Shown: positions 51,528 to 60,336, counted from the stretch's first letter. The stretch: DNA of 64,000 bases from Parvibaculum sp041688015 (GCA_041688015.1 JBDNIY010000004.1:62001-126000); one strand, 5' to 3'. The notes: generated by a model not told the origin, from the sequence alone. Program-made: numbers and translations.

Positions 51528-52022
51528 TCACGGTTGAATTGTCAGTGGAGTGGGCGGATAAAGCCCCTTTGTCAGCGGCAACAGATTTTCTTTCAGCGAC
51601 ATGGGAAAAAATATGTCGGCACTGGCAAACAACGCCTCCATCTTCCACCACTTTAGCTTCTCGATGACGCGGCACTCGTCTGTCGTCCAGTCGGCGTTGC
51701 TCAGGCGCGTGTCTGTCGTATGCGCCACCACAAATGTCTCCTGAAACAGCCGCGCCTCGCCATGTACGTTGAGTATATGTTCTGCATACCAGACCTTAGG
51801 CCCCAGTTGCACCTCGCGAAGGCCCGTCTCCTCGGCAATCTCGCGCCGCACCGCGCTCTCAACGTCCTCGCCCGGATCGATCTCGCCGCCAATCGTCACC
51901 CAATAGGCCTGCGCCAAAACCGCGCCATTTTGCGCCGCCACATTGGGATCATGCATCCGCACCAGCAACAATCGTCCCCTCTGGTCAAACAACAGTGCCC
52001 GCGCGGTCTTTCTGGTCTTCAT
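51528..52022 (-). CDS. Nudix hydrolase
   Basis: A 164-residue protein with a full Nudix box, GGEIDPGEDVESAVRREIAE followed by ETGL, in the GX5EX7REUXEEXGU order. Nudix enzymes hydrolyse nucleoside diphosphate-linked compounds; the substrate is unknown. It ends 4 bp before ubiA and is divergent from rsmE across a REP-like element. Confidence 0.92.
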   Translation of the reverse strand: MKTRKTARALLFDQRGRLLLVRMHDPNVAAQNGAVLAQAYWVTIGGEIDPGEDVESAVRREIAEETGLREVQLGPKVWYAEHILNVHGEARLFQETFVVAHTTDTRLSNADWTTDECRVIEKLKWWKMEALFASADIFFPMSLKENLLPLTKGLYPPTPLTIQP

Positions 52023-52077
52023 GCTACAGTTCCGTCATTGCAAGGCTCTACGCCCACAGCATATCTTCTAAACTAAA

Positions 52078-52193
52078 CCGTCATGCCCCTGCCCCGACTT
52101 GATCGGGGTATTGACCGGGGCATCCATCTTCCCGCCACCCACTCTGATAAAGATAGATCGCCCGATCAAGTCGGGCGATGACGCAGCCTGAAG
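52078..52193. repeat. REP-like palindromic intergenic element (family 1)
   Basis: CCGTCATGCCCCTGCCCCGA on the left and TCGGGCGATGACG on the right, with inner arms CCCCGACTTGATCGGGG and CGCCCGATCAAGTCGGGCG, each of which is a palindrome. It ends eight bases before the rsmE ATG. Confidence 0.85.
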
Positions 52194-52200
52194 GCGAAGA

Positions 52201-53016
52201 ATGACGCACGATTTTGATGAAAGCGACGCAAGAGACAACGACAACCTGCGCTGCGCCTCCGGCAAGGCCCGGCTCTACGTCACGCACGACCTCTCGCTCG
52301 GTGCGCAAATCATCCTCGACAAGGACCAAACGCATTATCTGGTCAACGTCTTGCGCATGGGCCCCGGCCAAGGGTCAAACGCCCGCGTCCTCCTCTTCAA
52401 CGGCCACAGCGGCGAATGGGCCGCCGAGATCACCGAGGCCAGCCGCAAAGCCGCCCATCTCACCATCACCGCGCAAACCCGCGCCCATGAGGCGCTTCCC
52501 GATATTTGGTTGCTGTTTGCCCCGGTCAAAAAAGCCCGCCTTGATTTCATTGCCCAAAAGGCCACCGAAATGGGCGTCAGCGTCATCCAGCCCGTCCTGA
52601 CGCGCCGCACCATCGTCTCACGCGTCAAGGATCAGCGCCTCGCCGCCAATGTCATCGAAGCCGCCGAGCAATGCGGTCTTGTCGCCGTGCCGGACGTGCG
52701 CGAAGCCCAAAAATTGGGCGACCTGCTCGATCGCTGGTCAGCCGAAAACCCCAGCCGCCGCATCCTCTTTTGTGATGAGGCAGCCCCCCCCGGCGGCGCG
52801 CTCGCCAATCTCCAAGCGATCTCTGCCAGCCATCCGCGCGGCACGTCTTTTGCGCTCCTTGTCGGCCCGGAAGGCGGTTTTGATGAAAGCGAACGCGCCC
52901 GACTCTTGAAGCGCGACGACACCCATGCGATCTCGCTTGGCCCCCGCATCATGCGCGCCGACACCGCTGCCATTGTCGCGCTTGCCGCGGTCCAATTGAT
53001 CCTCGGCGATTGGTGA
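52201..53016 (+). CDS. rsmE: 16S rRNA (uracil(1498)-N(3))-methyltransferase
   Basis: A 271-residue SPOUT-class enzyme. Visible are QTHYLVNVLRMGPGQ near the N-terminus, KKARLDFIAQKATEMGV, and the SAM-binding LVGPEGGFDESERARL followed by SLGPRIMRADTAAI. It methylates U1498 in the ribosomal decoding region. ATG at 52201 immediately follows a REP-like element, so its leader contains part of that palindrome. It precedes gshA with 167 bp between. Confidence 0.96.
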   Translation: MTHDFDESDARDNDNLRCASGKARLYVTHDLSLGAQIILDKDQTHYLVNVLRMGPGQGSNARVLLFNGHSGEWAAEITEASRKAAHLTITAQTRAHEALPDIWLLFAPVKKARLDFIAQKATEMGVSVIQPVLTRRTIVSRVKDQRLAANVIEAAEQCGLVAVPDVREAQKLGDLLDRWSAENPSRRILFCDEAAPPGGALANLQAISASHPRGTSFALLVGPEGGFDESERARLLKRDDTHAISLGPRIMRADTAAIVALAAVQLILGDW

Positions 53017-53183
53017 GCGACGGCGTTCTAGGGTGATTCGCGTCAATACCATGACGGCAAAGTGTGTATTTGCGCTTGTCAGAGCTTGATCCCGCTCCTA
53101 CATCTCTCCAAAGTTAATGACCAGACAGGGCGCTCGCCGCGCCAAACGACACGGTCCAGTAAATTTGTTCAGGGAACTAGCCT

Positions 53184-54569
53184 ATGAGCGTACTCGTTGC
53201 CGGGCCGGAGCCCGTGACCAGCCGTGACGATCTCGTCGCTGTGCTGGAGCGTGGCTGCAAGCCAAAAAGTGAATGGCGCATCGGCACCGAACACGAAAAA
53301 TTTCCCTTTCACGTCTCCGACAATTCGCCGGTCCCCTATGGCGACGCCTACGATCAGGGCGGCAAGGGCATCCGCGCGATGCTGGAGGGCCTCACCCGTT
53401 TTGGCTGGCTGCCGGTGCGCGAAGGCGACACCATCATCGGTCTTGAGAGCCCCAAGGGTGGCGGCAATATCTCGCTGGAGCCGGGCGGGCAATTTGAGTT
53501 GTCCGGTGCGCCGCTCGAAACCCTGCACCAGACCTGTTCGGAATTGCACGACCATCTTTCACAAGTGAAAGAGCTGGGTGGCGAGCTGGGCCTTGGTTTT
53601 CTAGGGCTGGGCTTCACGCCCAATTGGCGACGTGACCAGATCCCGGTCATGCCCAAGGGCCGCTACAAGATCATGACCGAATACATGAAGAAGGTCGGGA
53701 CCATGGGCCTCGACATGATGTATCGCTCTTGCACCGTGCAGGTGAACCTCGATTTTGCCTCCGAACCCGACATGGTAAAAAAACTCCGCGTCGCCGTCGC
53801 ACTCCAGCCGTTGGCCACCGCCATTTTTGCAAACTCTCCGTTCACAGAGGGTAAGCCTAACGGCTACAAGTCCTACCGTTCGCATGTCTGGACCGACACC
53901 GACAACGCGCGCGCAGGCATGATTCCGTTTATTTTTGAAAGCGGCTTTGGCTTTGAGCAATATGTCGATTACGCGCTCGACGTGCCGATGTATTTTGTCT
54001 ATCGCGATGGCCACTATCACGATGTCACCGGCCAATCGTTCCGTGATTTCATGGTCGGCAAATTGAAGGGCCTCGAAGGCGAAACCCCGACACGTGGCGA
54101 TTGGATCAATCACCTCACCACCATCTTCCCCGAAGCGCGCCTGAAAAATTATCTCGAAATGCGCGGCGCAGACGGTGGCCCTTGGGCGCGCATCTGTGCG
54201 CTGCCTGCCTTCTGGGTCGGCCTGCTTTACGATCAAGCCTCGCTCGATGCCGCTTGGGATCTTGTCAAAGATTGGACCGACGTCGAGCGCCAGTCGCTCC
54301 GCGATAACGTTGCCAAAATGGGCCTGCAAACGCCATTACGTGGCGGCACACTCCACGACATCGGCCGCCGTGCCATCGAAATTTCGCACGCCGGCCTCAA
54401 GGCGCGCGCTAAAGGCGACGGCGCAGGCCTGCGTGACGAAACCGGTTTCCTCGCCATCGTCGAAGAAGTCATCGCCACCGGCAAGTCGCCCGCCGACATT
54501 CTGCTCGACGCCTACCATGGCCGCTGGAACGGCAAGGTTGATCCCGTGTTTCAGGAATACGCGTTCTGA
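53184..54569 (+). CDS. gshA: Glutamate--cysteine ligase
   Basis: A 461-residue enzyme of the plant/alphaproteobacterial GCS2-like class that makes gamma-glutamylcysteine for glutathione. Motifs include EWRIGTEHEKFPFHVSD, SPKGGGNISLEPGGQFELSG and TVQVNLDFASEPDMVKK. The C-terminus ends RWNGKVDPVFQEYAF. Length is normal. Its last 124 bases (54444-54567) have a near-identical copy at 55740-55863, fused to unrelated gene fragments. The functional copy is this one: it has the complete domain. Confidence 0.97.
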   Translation: MSVLVAGPEPVTSRDDLVAVLERGCKPKSEWRIGTEHEKFPFHVSDNSPVPYGDAYDQGGKGIRAMLEGLTRFGWLPVREGDTIIGLESPKGGGNISLEPGGQFELSGAPLETLHQTCSELHDHLSQVKELGGELGLGFLGLGFTPNWRRDQIPVMPKGRYKIMTEYMKKVGTMGLDMMYRSCTVQVNLDFASEPDMVKKLRVAVALQPLATAIFANSPFTEGKPNGYKSYRSHVWTDTDNARAGMIPFIFESGFGFEQYVDYALDVPMYFVYRDGHYHDVTGQSFRDFMVGKLKGLEGETPTRGDWINHLTTIFPEARLKNYLEMRGADGGPWARICALPAFWVGLLYDQASLDAAWDLVKDWTDVERQSLRDNVAKMGLQTPLRGGTLHDIGRRAIEISHAGLKARAKGDGAGLRDETGFLAIVEEVIATGKSPADILLDAYHGRWNGKVDPVFQEYAF

Positions 54570-54596
54570 TTTTGCTCATCCGATCAGGAAGATACG

Positions 54597-55214
54597 ATGG
54601 ATACGACAGCTGCTGCACCGGACAATGAAGCGGTAAACAAGATACTCCGCCGCGTCGTGATCATTGTCGCATTGGCGAACCTGGCCTATTTCTTCGTCGA
54701 GTTCGCCGTGGCGCGTTCCATTGGCTCGGTTTCGCTCTTTGCCGACAGCATCGATTTTCTGGAAGACACATCCGTTAATCTTCTCATTGCCTTGGCGCTC
54801 GGCTGGTCCATGGCGTCGCGCGCCCGCCTGGGTATGTTGCTCGCTGCTATCCTGCTTGTTCCCACCGCAGCGCTTGTCTGGACCGCTTGGCAAAAGTTCA
54901 ATGCGCCCGTGCCGCCCGACCCGTGGCTCCTGTCGGCGACGGGTTTCGGGGCGTTGATTGTGAATGTCGGATGCGCGATTTTGCTGACAAGATTTCGCCA
55001 CCATAGCGGTAGCCTGACGCGTGCCGCCTATCTGTCGGCACGCAATGACGCTTTCGCAAATATCGCCATTATAGGTGCAGGTGCCGTCAGCCTCTTCTGG
55101 CTCTCAGGCTGGCCAGACCTTATTGTAGGTATCGCAATTGCGTTGATGAATGCCGATGCGGCCAAGGAGATTTGGCAGGCCGCTAGGCAGGAACGGGCAA
55201 CTGCCGCCGCATAG
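54597..55214 (+). CDS. Cation efflux (CDF)-like membrane protein, short
   Basis: A 205-residue protein with about six membrane helices. The first acidic pair is in SVSLFADSIDFLEDT near residue 45, and a second in ARNDAFANIAIIGAG. These correspond to the D/H metal sites of cation diffusion facilitators. The cytosolic CDF domain is absent, so it is a short member rather than a full-length Zn/Co/Fe exporter. Substrate unknown. It starts 27 bp after gshA's stop, and may be co-transcribed. Confidence 0.8.
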   Translation: MDTTAAAPDNEAVNKILRRVVIIVALANLAYFFVEFAVARSIGSVSLFADSIDFLEDTSVNLLIALALGWSMASRARLGMLLAAILLVPTAALVWTAWQKFNAPVPPDPWLLSATGFGALIVNVGCAILLTRFRHHSGSLTRAAYLSARNDAFANIAIIGAGAVSLFWLSGWPDLIVGIAIALMNADAAKEIWQAARQERATAAA

Positions 55215-55233
55215 CAACAACAAGGAGACGGAC

Positions 55234-55450
55234 ATGTTCTCCCACGTCACCATCGGCTCGCGCGACCCTGACAGTGCCGCCGCCTTCTATGACGCCGTCC
55301 TCGCCACGCTCGAGATTTCCGTCTTTTTCAAGGCCCCCGGCCTTGCCTCCTACGGCACGGCAACGGGCCCCAAGGTCTTCATCCTCAAGCCCTTCAATGG
55401 AGAAGCCCCCGTGCCTTCTAACGGCGGCCACGTCGTTTTCCTCAGCGCAT
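55234..55450 (+). pseudogene. Truncated VOC/glyoxalase-fold protein
   Basis: The ATG at 55234 has an AAGGAGA ribosome site. The first 70 or so residues (MFSHVTIGSRDPDSAAAFYDAV and onward to NGGHVVFLSAS) are a good vicinal-oxygen-chelate domain start. At about 55440-55453 similarity stops and the downstream DNA belongs to a kinase-like fragment in another frame. The original frame runs on to 55983 without family similarity. The VOC gene has lost its second half, so it is probably nonfunctional. Confidence 0.75.
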
Positions 55451-55865
55451 CGCGCGCTTGCTCGCCCAAAAGCTGTCGTTCCCGATCACTCATCTCGGCA
55501 TGCTCTGGTGGAAACCCGGTTGGGTCGAAGGGACGCTCGATGAATTTTGCCCCAAGGTCATTGCCGCAGTGGCGCAAGACCGCTGGATCATCGACAGCAA
55601 TTTCTCGCGCACTTTCGACATCCGCATGCCACGCGCCGACACAATCATCTGGATCGACCAACCGCGCTGGCTCTGCCTCTGGCGCGCCTTCTGGCGCACC
55701 GCCACCCATTTTGGCCGCAACAGACCAGACCTCGCACCCGGCTTCCTCGCCATCGCCGAAGAAGTCATGGCCACCGGCAAGTCGCCCGGCGACATTCTGC
55801 TCGACGCCTACCATGGCCGCTGGAACGGCAAGGTTGATCCCGTGTTTCAGGAATACGCGTTCTAG
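55440..55865 (+). pseudogene. Chimeric ORF: P-loop kinase fragment fused to the gshA 3' end
   Basis: An open frame beginning near QRIARLLAQKL continues FPITHLGMLWWKPGWVEG, DRWIIDSNFSRTFDIRMP and TIIWIDQPRWLCLWRAF, which fits the middle and C-terminal part of a FlaR/topology-modulation-type adenylate kinase-like protein. The P-loop is missing. After RPDLAPG at about 55739, the protein switches in frame to FLAIAEEVMATGKSPGDIL and ends exactly as GshA does. No ribosome site is obvious for the only upstream start (TTG 55458). It looks like a recombination product. Confidence 0.75.
55740..55863 (+). repeat. Duplicated 3' end of gshA
   Basis: Compared base by base with 54444-54567, this 124-base segment differs at four positions, and the last 74 bases are identical. 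The stop codon differs, TGA there and TAG here. Direct repeat, 1.3 kb apart. Confidence 0.95.
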
Positions 55866-55868
55866 AGT

Positions 55869-55975
55869 CCGCCGCCATCCTTTGAGACGGCCCTTCGGCC
55901 CTCCTCAGGATGAGGTCGATTTACGAATGAGCCTCATGCCTCAAGGAGCGGCAAGCAGCGTCTCGAAGGATCGCT
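55869..55975. repeat. Palindromic intergenic repeat (family 2)
   Basis: Contains CCATCCTTTGAGACGGCCC, CTCCTCAGGATGAGG, then CCTCATGCCTCAAGGAGCGG and CGTCTCGAAGGATCG. Same parts as the element at 46955-47059 with the two halves exchanged. It begins just four bases after the chimeric ORF. Confidence 0.75.
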
Positions 55976-56074
55976 CAAACTAATGACCTGGCCGCCCCTC
56001 AAATCTCCCTAACCTTCATTTTAACTTTTCATTGAGAATTGAAGCGGATGCTTTCTCCACTAGAGGAGGCAGCA

Positions 56075-56308
56075 ATGTCCGACGTTTTCATCACCGCGCT
56101 CTTTTCGAGCTTCTTCCTTGTCCGTATCGTCAAAGGAAGCTGGACACGCAACCCCGCCTATGTCGCGCTGGCGATCTTCGGGGGCATGGCAGGCCTGTTC
56201 ACCCTCATGCATTTTGCGCCGGGTACCCAAGACAGCCTGATCGCTGGCAACCTCGCCGCGTTAGGCGGCGCGTTGGGGGCTATTCTGGTTTACGACTTGG
56301 CAACCTGA
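56075..56308 (+). CDS. Hypothetical small membrane protein, 77 aa
   Basis: Start ATG at 56075 with a perfect GAGGAGG ribosome site. Residues 1-15, 25-45 and 55-73 are hydrophobic (for example YVALAIFGGMAGLFTLMHFA and AALGGALGAILVYDLA), suggesting two or three membrane helices and a short basic loop (RIVKGSWTRNPA). No family recognised. The strong ribosome site argues that it is real. It stands alone between repeats. Confidence 0.65.
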   Translation: MSDVFITALFSSFFLVRIVKGSWTRNPAYVALAIFGGMAGLFTLMHFAPGTQDSLIAGNLAALGGALGAILVYDLAT

Positions 56309-56357
56309 TTGGCATTTTGAGCGGTCAACGTGCAAAGATCGCTTGTTCTAAGTGATG

Positions 56358-56449
56358 CTGTCGTCCCGGGACTTGATCCCGGGACCCATCTGACGTTCAG
56401 CAACTGGTTTATGTTCCGTGGATCCCGTGGTCAAGCCACGGGATGACAG
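56358..56449. repeat. REP-like palindromic intergenic element (family 1)
   Basis: CTGTCGTCCCGGGACTTGAT on the left, TCAAGCCACGGGATGACAG on the right, each with an internal palindrome. It lies at the 3' end of tldD. Confidence 0.85.
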
Positions 56450-56486
56450 CAGAATGTGAATTGCTGCATTCGCCTACAAGCCACCG

Positions 56487-57932
56487 TCATGCAGCTCTGG
56501 CCGTGCCGCCAATCGTCAGCCCGTCAATGCGCAACGTCGGTTGCCCCACGCCCACAGGCACGCCTTGGCCGCCCTTGCCGCACACACCGATGCCCGGATC
56601 GAGTTTCAGATCATTGCCGATCATCGAAACCCGCGTCAGCACATCAGGCCCGTTGCCGATGATGGTCGCGCCTTTCACCGGCGCGCCGATGACGCCGTTT
56701 TCGATCAGATAGGCTTCCGTGCAAGTGAAGACGAATTTTCCGCTCGTGATGTCCACCTGACCGCCGCCAAACGACACGGCATAAATGCCCTTCTTCACCG
56801 AGGCGAGAATCTCCTGCGGATTGGCGTCGCCTGCCAGCATGTACGTGTTGGTCATGCGCGGCATTGGTTGATGCGCGTAAGACTCGCGCCGCCCGTTGCC
56901 GGTCGCGGCCATGCCCATCAGGCGCGAGTTGAGCCTGTCTTGCATATAGCCTTTGAGAATACCGTCCTCGATCAGCACGGTGCGGCTCGTCGGCGTGCCT
57001 TCATCGTCCACCGTCAGCGAGCCACGCCGATTGGCAATCGTGCCATCGTCCACCACGGTGACGCCTTTGGCCGCAACGCGTGTGCCGAGCAATCCGGCAA
57101 ACGCCGATGTCTTCTTGCGATTAAAGTCGCCTTCCAGCCCATGCCCAATGGCCTCATGCAGCAAGATGCCCGGCCAACCGGGGCCTAACACCACGTCCAT
57201 TTCGCCAGCAGGGGCGGGCACGCTGTCGAGATTGGTGATGGCTTGGCGCAGCGCCTCGTCCACCTGACCCTGCCATTTTGTCGGATCAATATAGGCTTCA
57301 TAGCCCGTGCGGCCGCCCGTGCCTTGGCTGCCGGTTTCTTGTCGGTCGCCTTGGCCCGCCACGATCGACACATTGAGCCGCACCAGTGGGCGCACATCGC
57401 GCACCACCTGGCCGTCGGCCCGCATGATTTCGACCGCCTGCCATTCGCCTGCCAGCGATGCCGTCACCTGCTGCACACGCGTATCAAGTCCACGCGCATA
57501 GGCGTCAATGTCAGATAGCAGTTTTACTTTTTCTTCAAACGTCTGCGCGGCCAGCGGATTCTCGTCGCTGTAGAGATGCACGTTGGTGCGCTGCGGCCCT
57601 GCTGACTGCACGCCCATATGGCCGTGTTTGACCGCTTGCACGGCAGCGCCTGCGCGCTTGATCGCTTCTTCCGACATTTCGGATGAATGCGCATAACCCG
57701 TGGCCTCGCCCGCCACCGAGCGCAAGCCAAAGCCTTGCGTCGTATCAAACGTCGCCATTTTCAGGCGGCCGTCATCGAACGCCAAGGCTTCCGATTGGCG
57801 ATATTCAAGGAACAACTCGCCGTCGTCCGTGCCCTTGAGCGTCTCGCCGACCAGCCCTTCAACGCGCGTGCGATCAAGGCCGTTCTGAGAGAAAAAGAGA
57901 TCATCGGGGGCAGATGATGGGGCGTCGCTCAT
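56487..57932 (-). CDS. tldD: Metalloprotease TldD
   Basis: A 481-residue protease subunit. The zinc motif HEAIGHGLEGDFNRKKTSAF (HExxxH) is intact near residue 258, as needed for the catalytic partner of TldD/TldE. Conserved TldD segments include VLGPGWPGILLHEA and RRGSLTVDDEGTPT. With PmbA (25883-27250) it forms a heterodimer that degrades or trims unfolded peptides, including TOMM and antitoxin substrates. No TOMM precursor was noticed. Alone on its strand except for a downstream REP element. Confidence 0.96.
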   Translation of the reverse strand: MSDAPSSAPDDLFFSQNGLDRTRVEGLVGETLKGTDDGELFLEYRQSEALAFDDGRLKMATFDTTQGFGLRSVAGEATGYAHSSEMSEEAIKRAGAAVQAVKHGHMGVQSAGPQRTNVHLYSDENPLAAQTFEEKVKLLSDIDAYARGLDTRVQQVTASLAGEWQAVEIMRADGQVVRDVRPLVRLNVSIVAGQGDRQETGSQGTGGRTGYEAYIDPTKWQGQVDEALRQAITNLDSVPAPAGEMDVVLGPGWPGILLHEAIGHGLEGDFNRKKTSAFAGLLGTRVAAKGVTVVDDGTIANRRGSLTVDDEGTPTSRTVLIEDGILKGYMQDRLNSRLMGMAATGNGRRESYAHQPMPRMTNTYMLAGDANPQEILASVKKGIYAVSFGGGQVDITSGKFVFTCTEAYLIENGVIGAPVKGATIIGNGPDVLTRVSMIGNDLKLDPGIGVCGKGGQGVPVGVGQPTLRIDGLTIGGTARAA

Positions 57933-57982
57933 GCTGGATCCTGCAAAACGGGGGAGGGGGAAGGGGGCGTAGCTCTAAAGAG

Positions 57983-58381
57983 TTATGGTTGTTCGAGCCA
58001 TTCTTCAACCGGCATCAGCCGGTGCGGCAGGGCGGTGAGATCGCAACGCACGACGTTCGGCGCGCAGCTATAAAGCGGATATTGCACCACCTGCAACGTC
58101 TGCAAATCCACCAAAAAAACGCCGTTTATGCGGCCAAACCAAGCGTCCCATTGCTGAAACTGCCAGGCCTGCCAGCCCTTGGGTGGCACAGATGTAATGT
58201 CTTCCACTGCTTGCGGGTGACAGGCGCAAAACCCAACTGCTGAGCGACCCGGATCGCGCGGAGCAAGATAAGGGGCCGCTTCGCTAATCAATTCAGGCGC
58301 CGCGTTGCCAATGCTGCCGATCAACAGCCCGGCCGAAATCCGGTCGCCAAAATGAAAATGGATCAGAGCTTCGTTGCGCAT
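57983..58381 (-). CDS. Hypothetical protein, 132 aa
   Basis: A soluble-looking protein I do not recognise. It has four cysteines (VGFCACHPQ, LYSCAPNVVRC) and several histidines, so metal binding or disulfides are possible. No signal peptide is obvious at the N-terminus. It starts with ATG at 58381 behind GGCGG, and lies 50 bp upstream of tldD on the same strand, so the pair may be co-transcribed. Confidence 0.6.
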   Translation of the reverse strand: MRNEALIHFHFGDRISAGLLIGSIGNAAPELISEAAPYLAPRDPGRSAVGFCACHPQAVEDITSVPPKGWQAWQFQQWDAWFGRINGVFLVDLQTLQVVQYPLYSCAPNVVRCDLTALPHRLMPVEEWLEQP

Positions 58382-58394
58382 GAATCCGCCTGCC

Positions 58395-58463
58395 TTTTAA
58401 GAGTGATTCCAACTCTAGGCCATTTTTGCGCTGTTGAAAGGGTCAAGGGCCAGACAGCGTAGA
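58395..58463. repeat. Imperfect direct repeat, copy A
   Basis: TTTTAAGAGTGATTCC, then CTAGGCCATTTTTGCG, then GTTGAAAGGGTCAAGGGCC. A diverged copy in the same orientation is at 61044-61114. The two bracket the FAD oxidoreductase and TetR genes. Confidence 0.55.
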
Positions 58464-58475
58464 ATTATTCCGCCG

Positions 58476-60323
58476 TTACCCCGTGCTCCATATATGGTGG
58501 TGATGCGCGCAACTAAGCTCGTCCACGGCCCCTCTAAGCTCATCAAGATGGTTGTCATAGAGGCTGCGCGGCGTCGTGCCGTATTTGTTGCAAAGAGATG
58601 CTGCCGCCGCGACGGCGATACCATGCTGTGCCCCATTACCCATAAATTTTGTGGACGACCCAGCGACATGGGTGACGCTGATATGCTTGCCCGCCATTAA
58701 TAGGTTGTCGATGTTGGCCGAGTAGAGGCAACGAAACGGGATGCCGTAGGCCTGCTTGTCGCGCAAATCCCAGATCCAATCCTTCAGGCGGAAATCATAG
58801 TCATTCTCGCCGGGGTTCCACGCACAATGGATGCAGAACGCGCCATCATTGGCGACCAATGTGTCATTGAACAATGTGTGGTTGCGAATATCGTTTTCGG
58901 TGAGAACATAATCACCTTTGTAGCGCGCAAACTCGCCTTGGGCGGCCACATAGGCCATCCATTCAAACTCAAGGTTGGCGTATTTTTCAGGCTCAAGGCG
59001 TTTGACGTTAGAAAACGTCCCATAGAGCGCCCGCATGAGATAATCGCGGACGCGTTCGCCCTCGGTGTAAGGGTCGAGCCATTGGCCATATTCCCAATAA
59101 TGGGTCGCGGGCGTCTTCATCATCCAGGCTTCGGATGGGTCGCTGAATTGAAACTCAGGCGTGTCCGGGTTGGCAGACGGGCCGGGGCCATTTTCCAAGC
59201 CCGGCTCCATCAACTGTCCGCTCAAGTTGGCGTAATCTTTCGACACCTCCGTTGCCCATGGCACATCGGGGAAAAAAGTCGGTTGGTCAGCCATCCGGGT
59301 ACGGAAAAAAACGGTGTTTCCGTGGTGCATGTCGTCGCCGTCTTCGGGGGCATAAGATTCGTCAAACGCCGAACGCGCCTCTCGCCCAAACAGCGTTTCT
59401 GCCCCCGCCAGCACGCCGAGCATCGCGGTGCCGGTGGTATCAATGAACATCGCGCCCCTGAAGCGCTGCTCCAGCCCGCTGCGTGCTTGCACAGCGTCAA
59501 CCGAGATGATCCTTTTGCCCTCCGTTGCCGCACCGACGATCCGGTGTTCAAGGAAAACCGTGGCGGTAGGTTCTGCTTCGAGCAACGACAAGGCCACAAG
59601 GTCGCCATTTGGCGTCCGCGCTGACAATTCTTTGAGGAGTGCGCTTTGCGCGCCCCGCGGGCTCAGGCCGATTTCATTGCTGGCGTTGCCGCCCAGTACA
59701 GGGCGATCATGGATCAGCGCCACGCGCTGGCCGAGGCGCGCCGCCGTCAGCGCCGCCGCACAGCCAGAGATGCCACCGCCGACAATTACAATGTCATAAT
59801 CGCCGCCATCAACCGGCTGCTCAGGAAGCCCACGCAATGCCTTGCGCCATGCGCGGCTGGTGTCGTCCACCGTGTTCGGCGGCGCTATGCCGTCGTGGCT
59901 GAGATAGATCGCATCACAGCGGCCATCAAAACCTGTGAGATCGTGCAGCACTAGATGAGTGTCGCCCTTCGCAAGCATAATTTTGCCCGCCGATTGCCAT
60001 GCCCAGTCCTGATCGTTGGCGCCAAATTCTGTGTCGAGCGTGGTGCCGTTGATCGTCAGCGTAAAGCGGCCGGGATGGTGCAAAGGCACCCAGTCTTTTG
60101 CGCGCACCCAGACTTCATATTCGCCGACATGGGCGATGGCGACCACCGTGGTCGCATCGGCAACGGGCCGCCCGAGACCATGAGCGAGCAGATAGGGCGA
60201 GCCCATTTGCGTCTCGAACTGACTATCGAGAACCCAGCCGCCGTAATGGGCGAAAGCCTCTGCCTCGATCAGAAGGCCTGACGGGAATTCGGGCGTACTT
60301 CCTGCTTGGTTCACGGCGCTCAC
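58476..60323 (-). CDS. FAD-dependent oxidoreductase with N-terminal beta-sandwich-like domain
   Basis: A 615-residue protein. Residues 1-150 (GLLIEAEAFAHYGGWVLDSQ and onward) resemble the carbohydrate-binding-like leader of FAD_oxidored proteins from glycan-use loci. The FAD domain starts with DIVIVGGGISGCAAALTAARLG (GxGxxG at about residue 186) and includes LGGNASNEIGLSPRG. The C-terminal part is aromatic-rich and ends HHHHIWSTG. Its substrate may be a sugar or glycoside, but this is inferred. The gene begins with a GTG and is divergent from a TetR regulator over a 24-bp inverted repeat. Confidence 0.85.
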   Translation of the reverse strand: MSAVNQAGSTPEFPSGLLIEAEAFAHYGGWVLDSQFETQMGSPYLLAHGLGRPVADATTVVAIAHVGEYEVWVRAKDWVPLHHPGRFTLTINGTTLDTEFGANDQDWAWQSAGKIMLAKGDTHLVLHDLTGFDGRCDAIYLSHDGIAPPNTVDDTSRAWRKALRGLPEQPVDGGDYDIVIVGGGISGCAAALTAARLGQRVALIHDRPVLGGNASNEIGLSPRGAQSALLKELSARTPNGDLVALSLLEAEPTATVFLEHRIVGAATEGKRIISVDAVQARSGLEQRFRGAMFIDTTGTAMLGVLAGAETLFGREARSAFDESYAPEDGDDMHHGNTVFFRTRMADQPTFFPDVPWATEVSKDYANLSGQLMEPGLENGPGPSANPDTPEFQFSDPSEAWMMKTPATHYWEYGQWLDPYTEGERVRDYLMRALYGTFSNVKRLEPEKYANLEFEWMAYVAAQGEFARYKGDYVLTENDIRNHTLFNDTLVANDGAFCIHCAWNPGENDYDFRLKDWIWDLRDKQAYGIPFRCLYSANIDNLLMAGKHISVTHVAGSSTKFMGNGAQHGIAVAAAASLCNKYGTTPRSLYDNHLDELRGAVDELSCAHHHHIWSTG

Positions 60324-60336
60324 TCCACTCTCTATT

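Noticed and set aside
53601..54329. A 242-codon open frame opposite gshA
   Set aside because: Antisense shadow of a fully supported gene.
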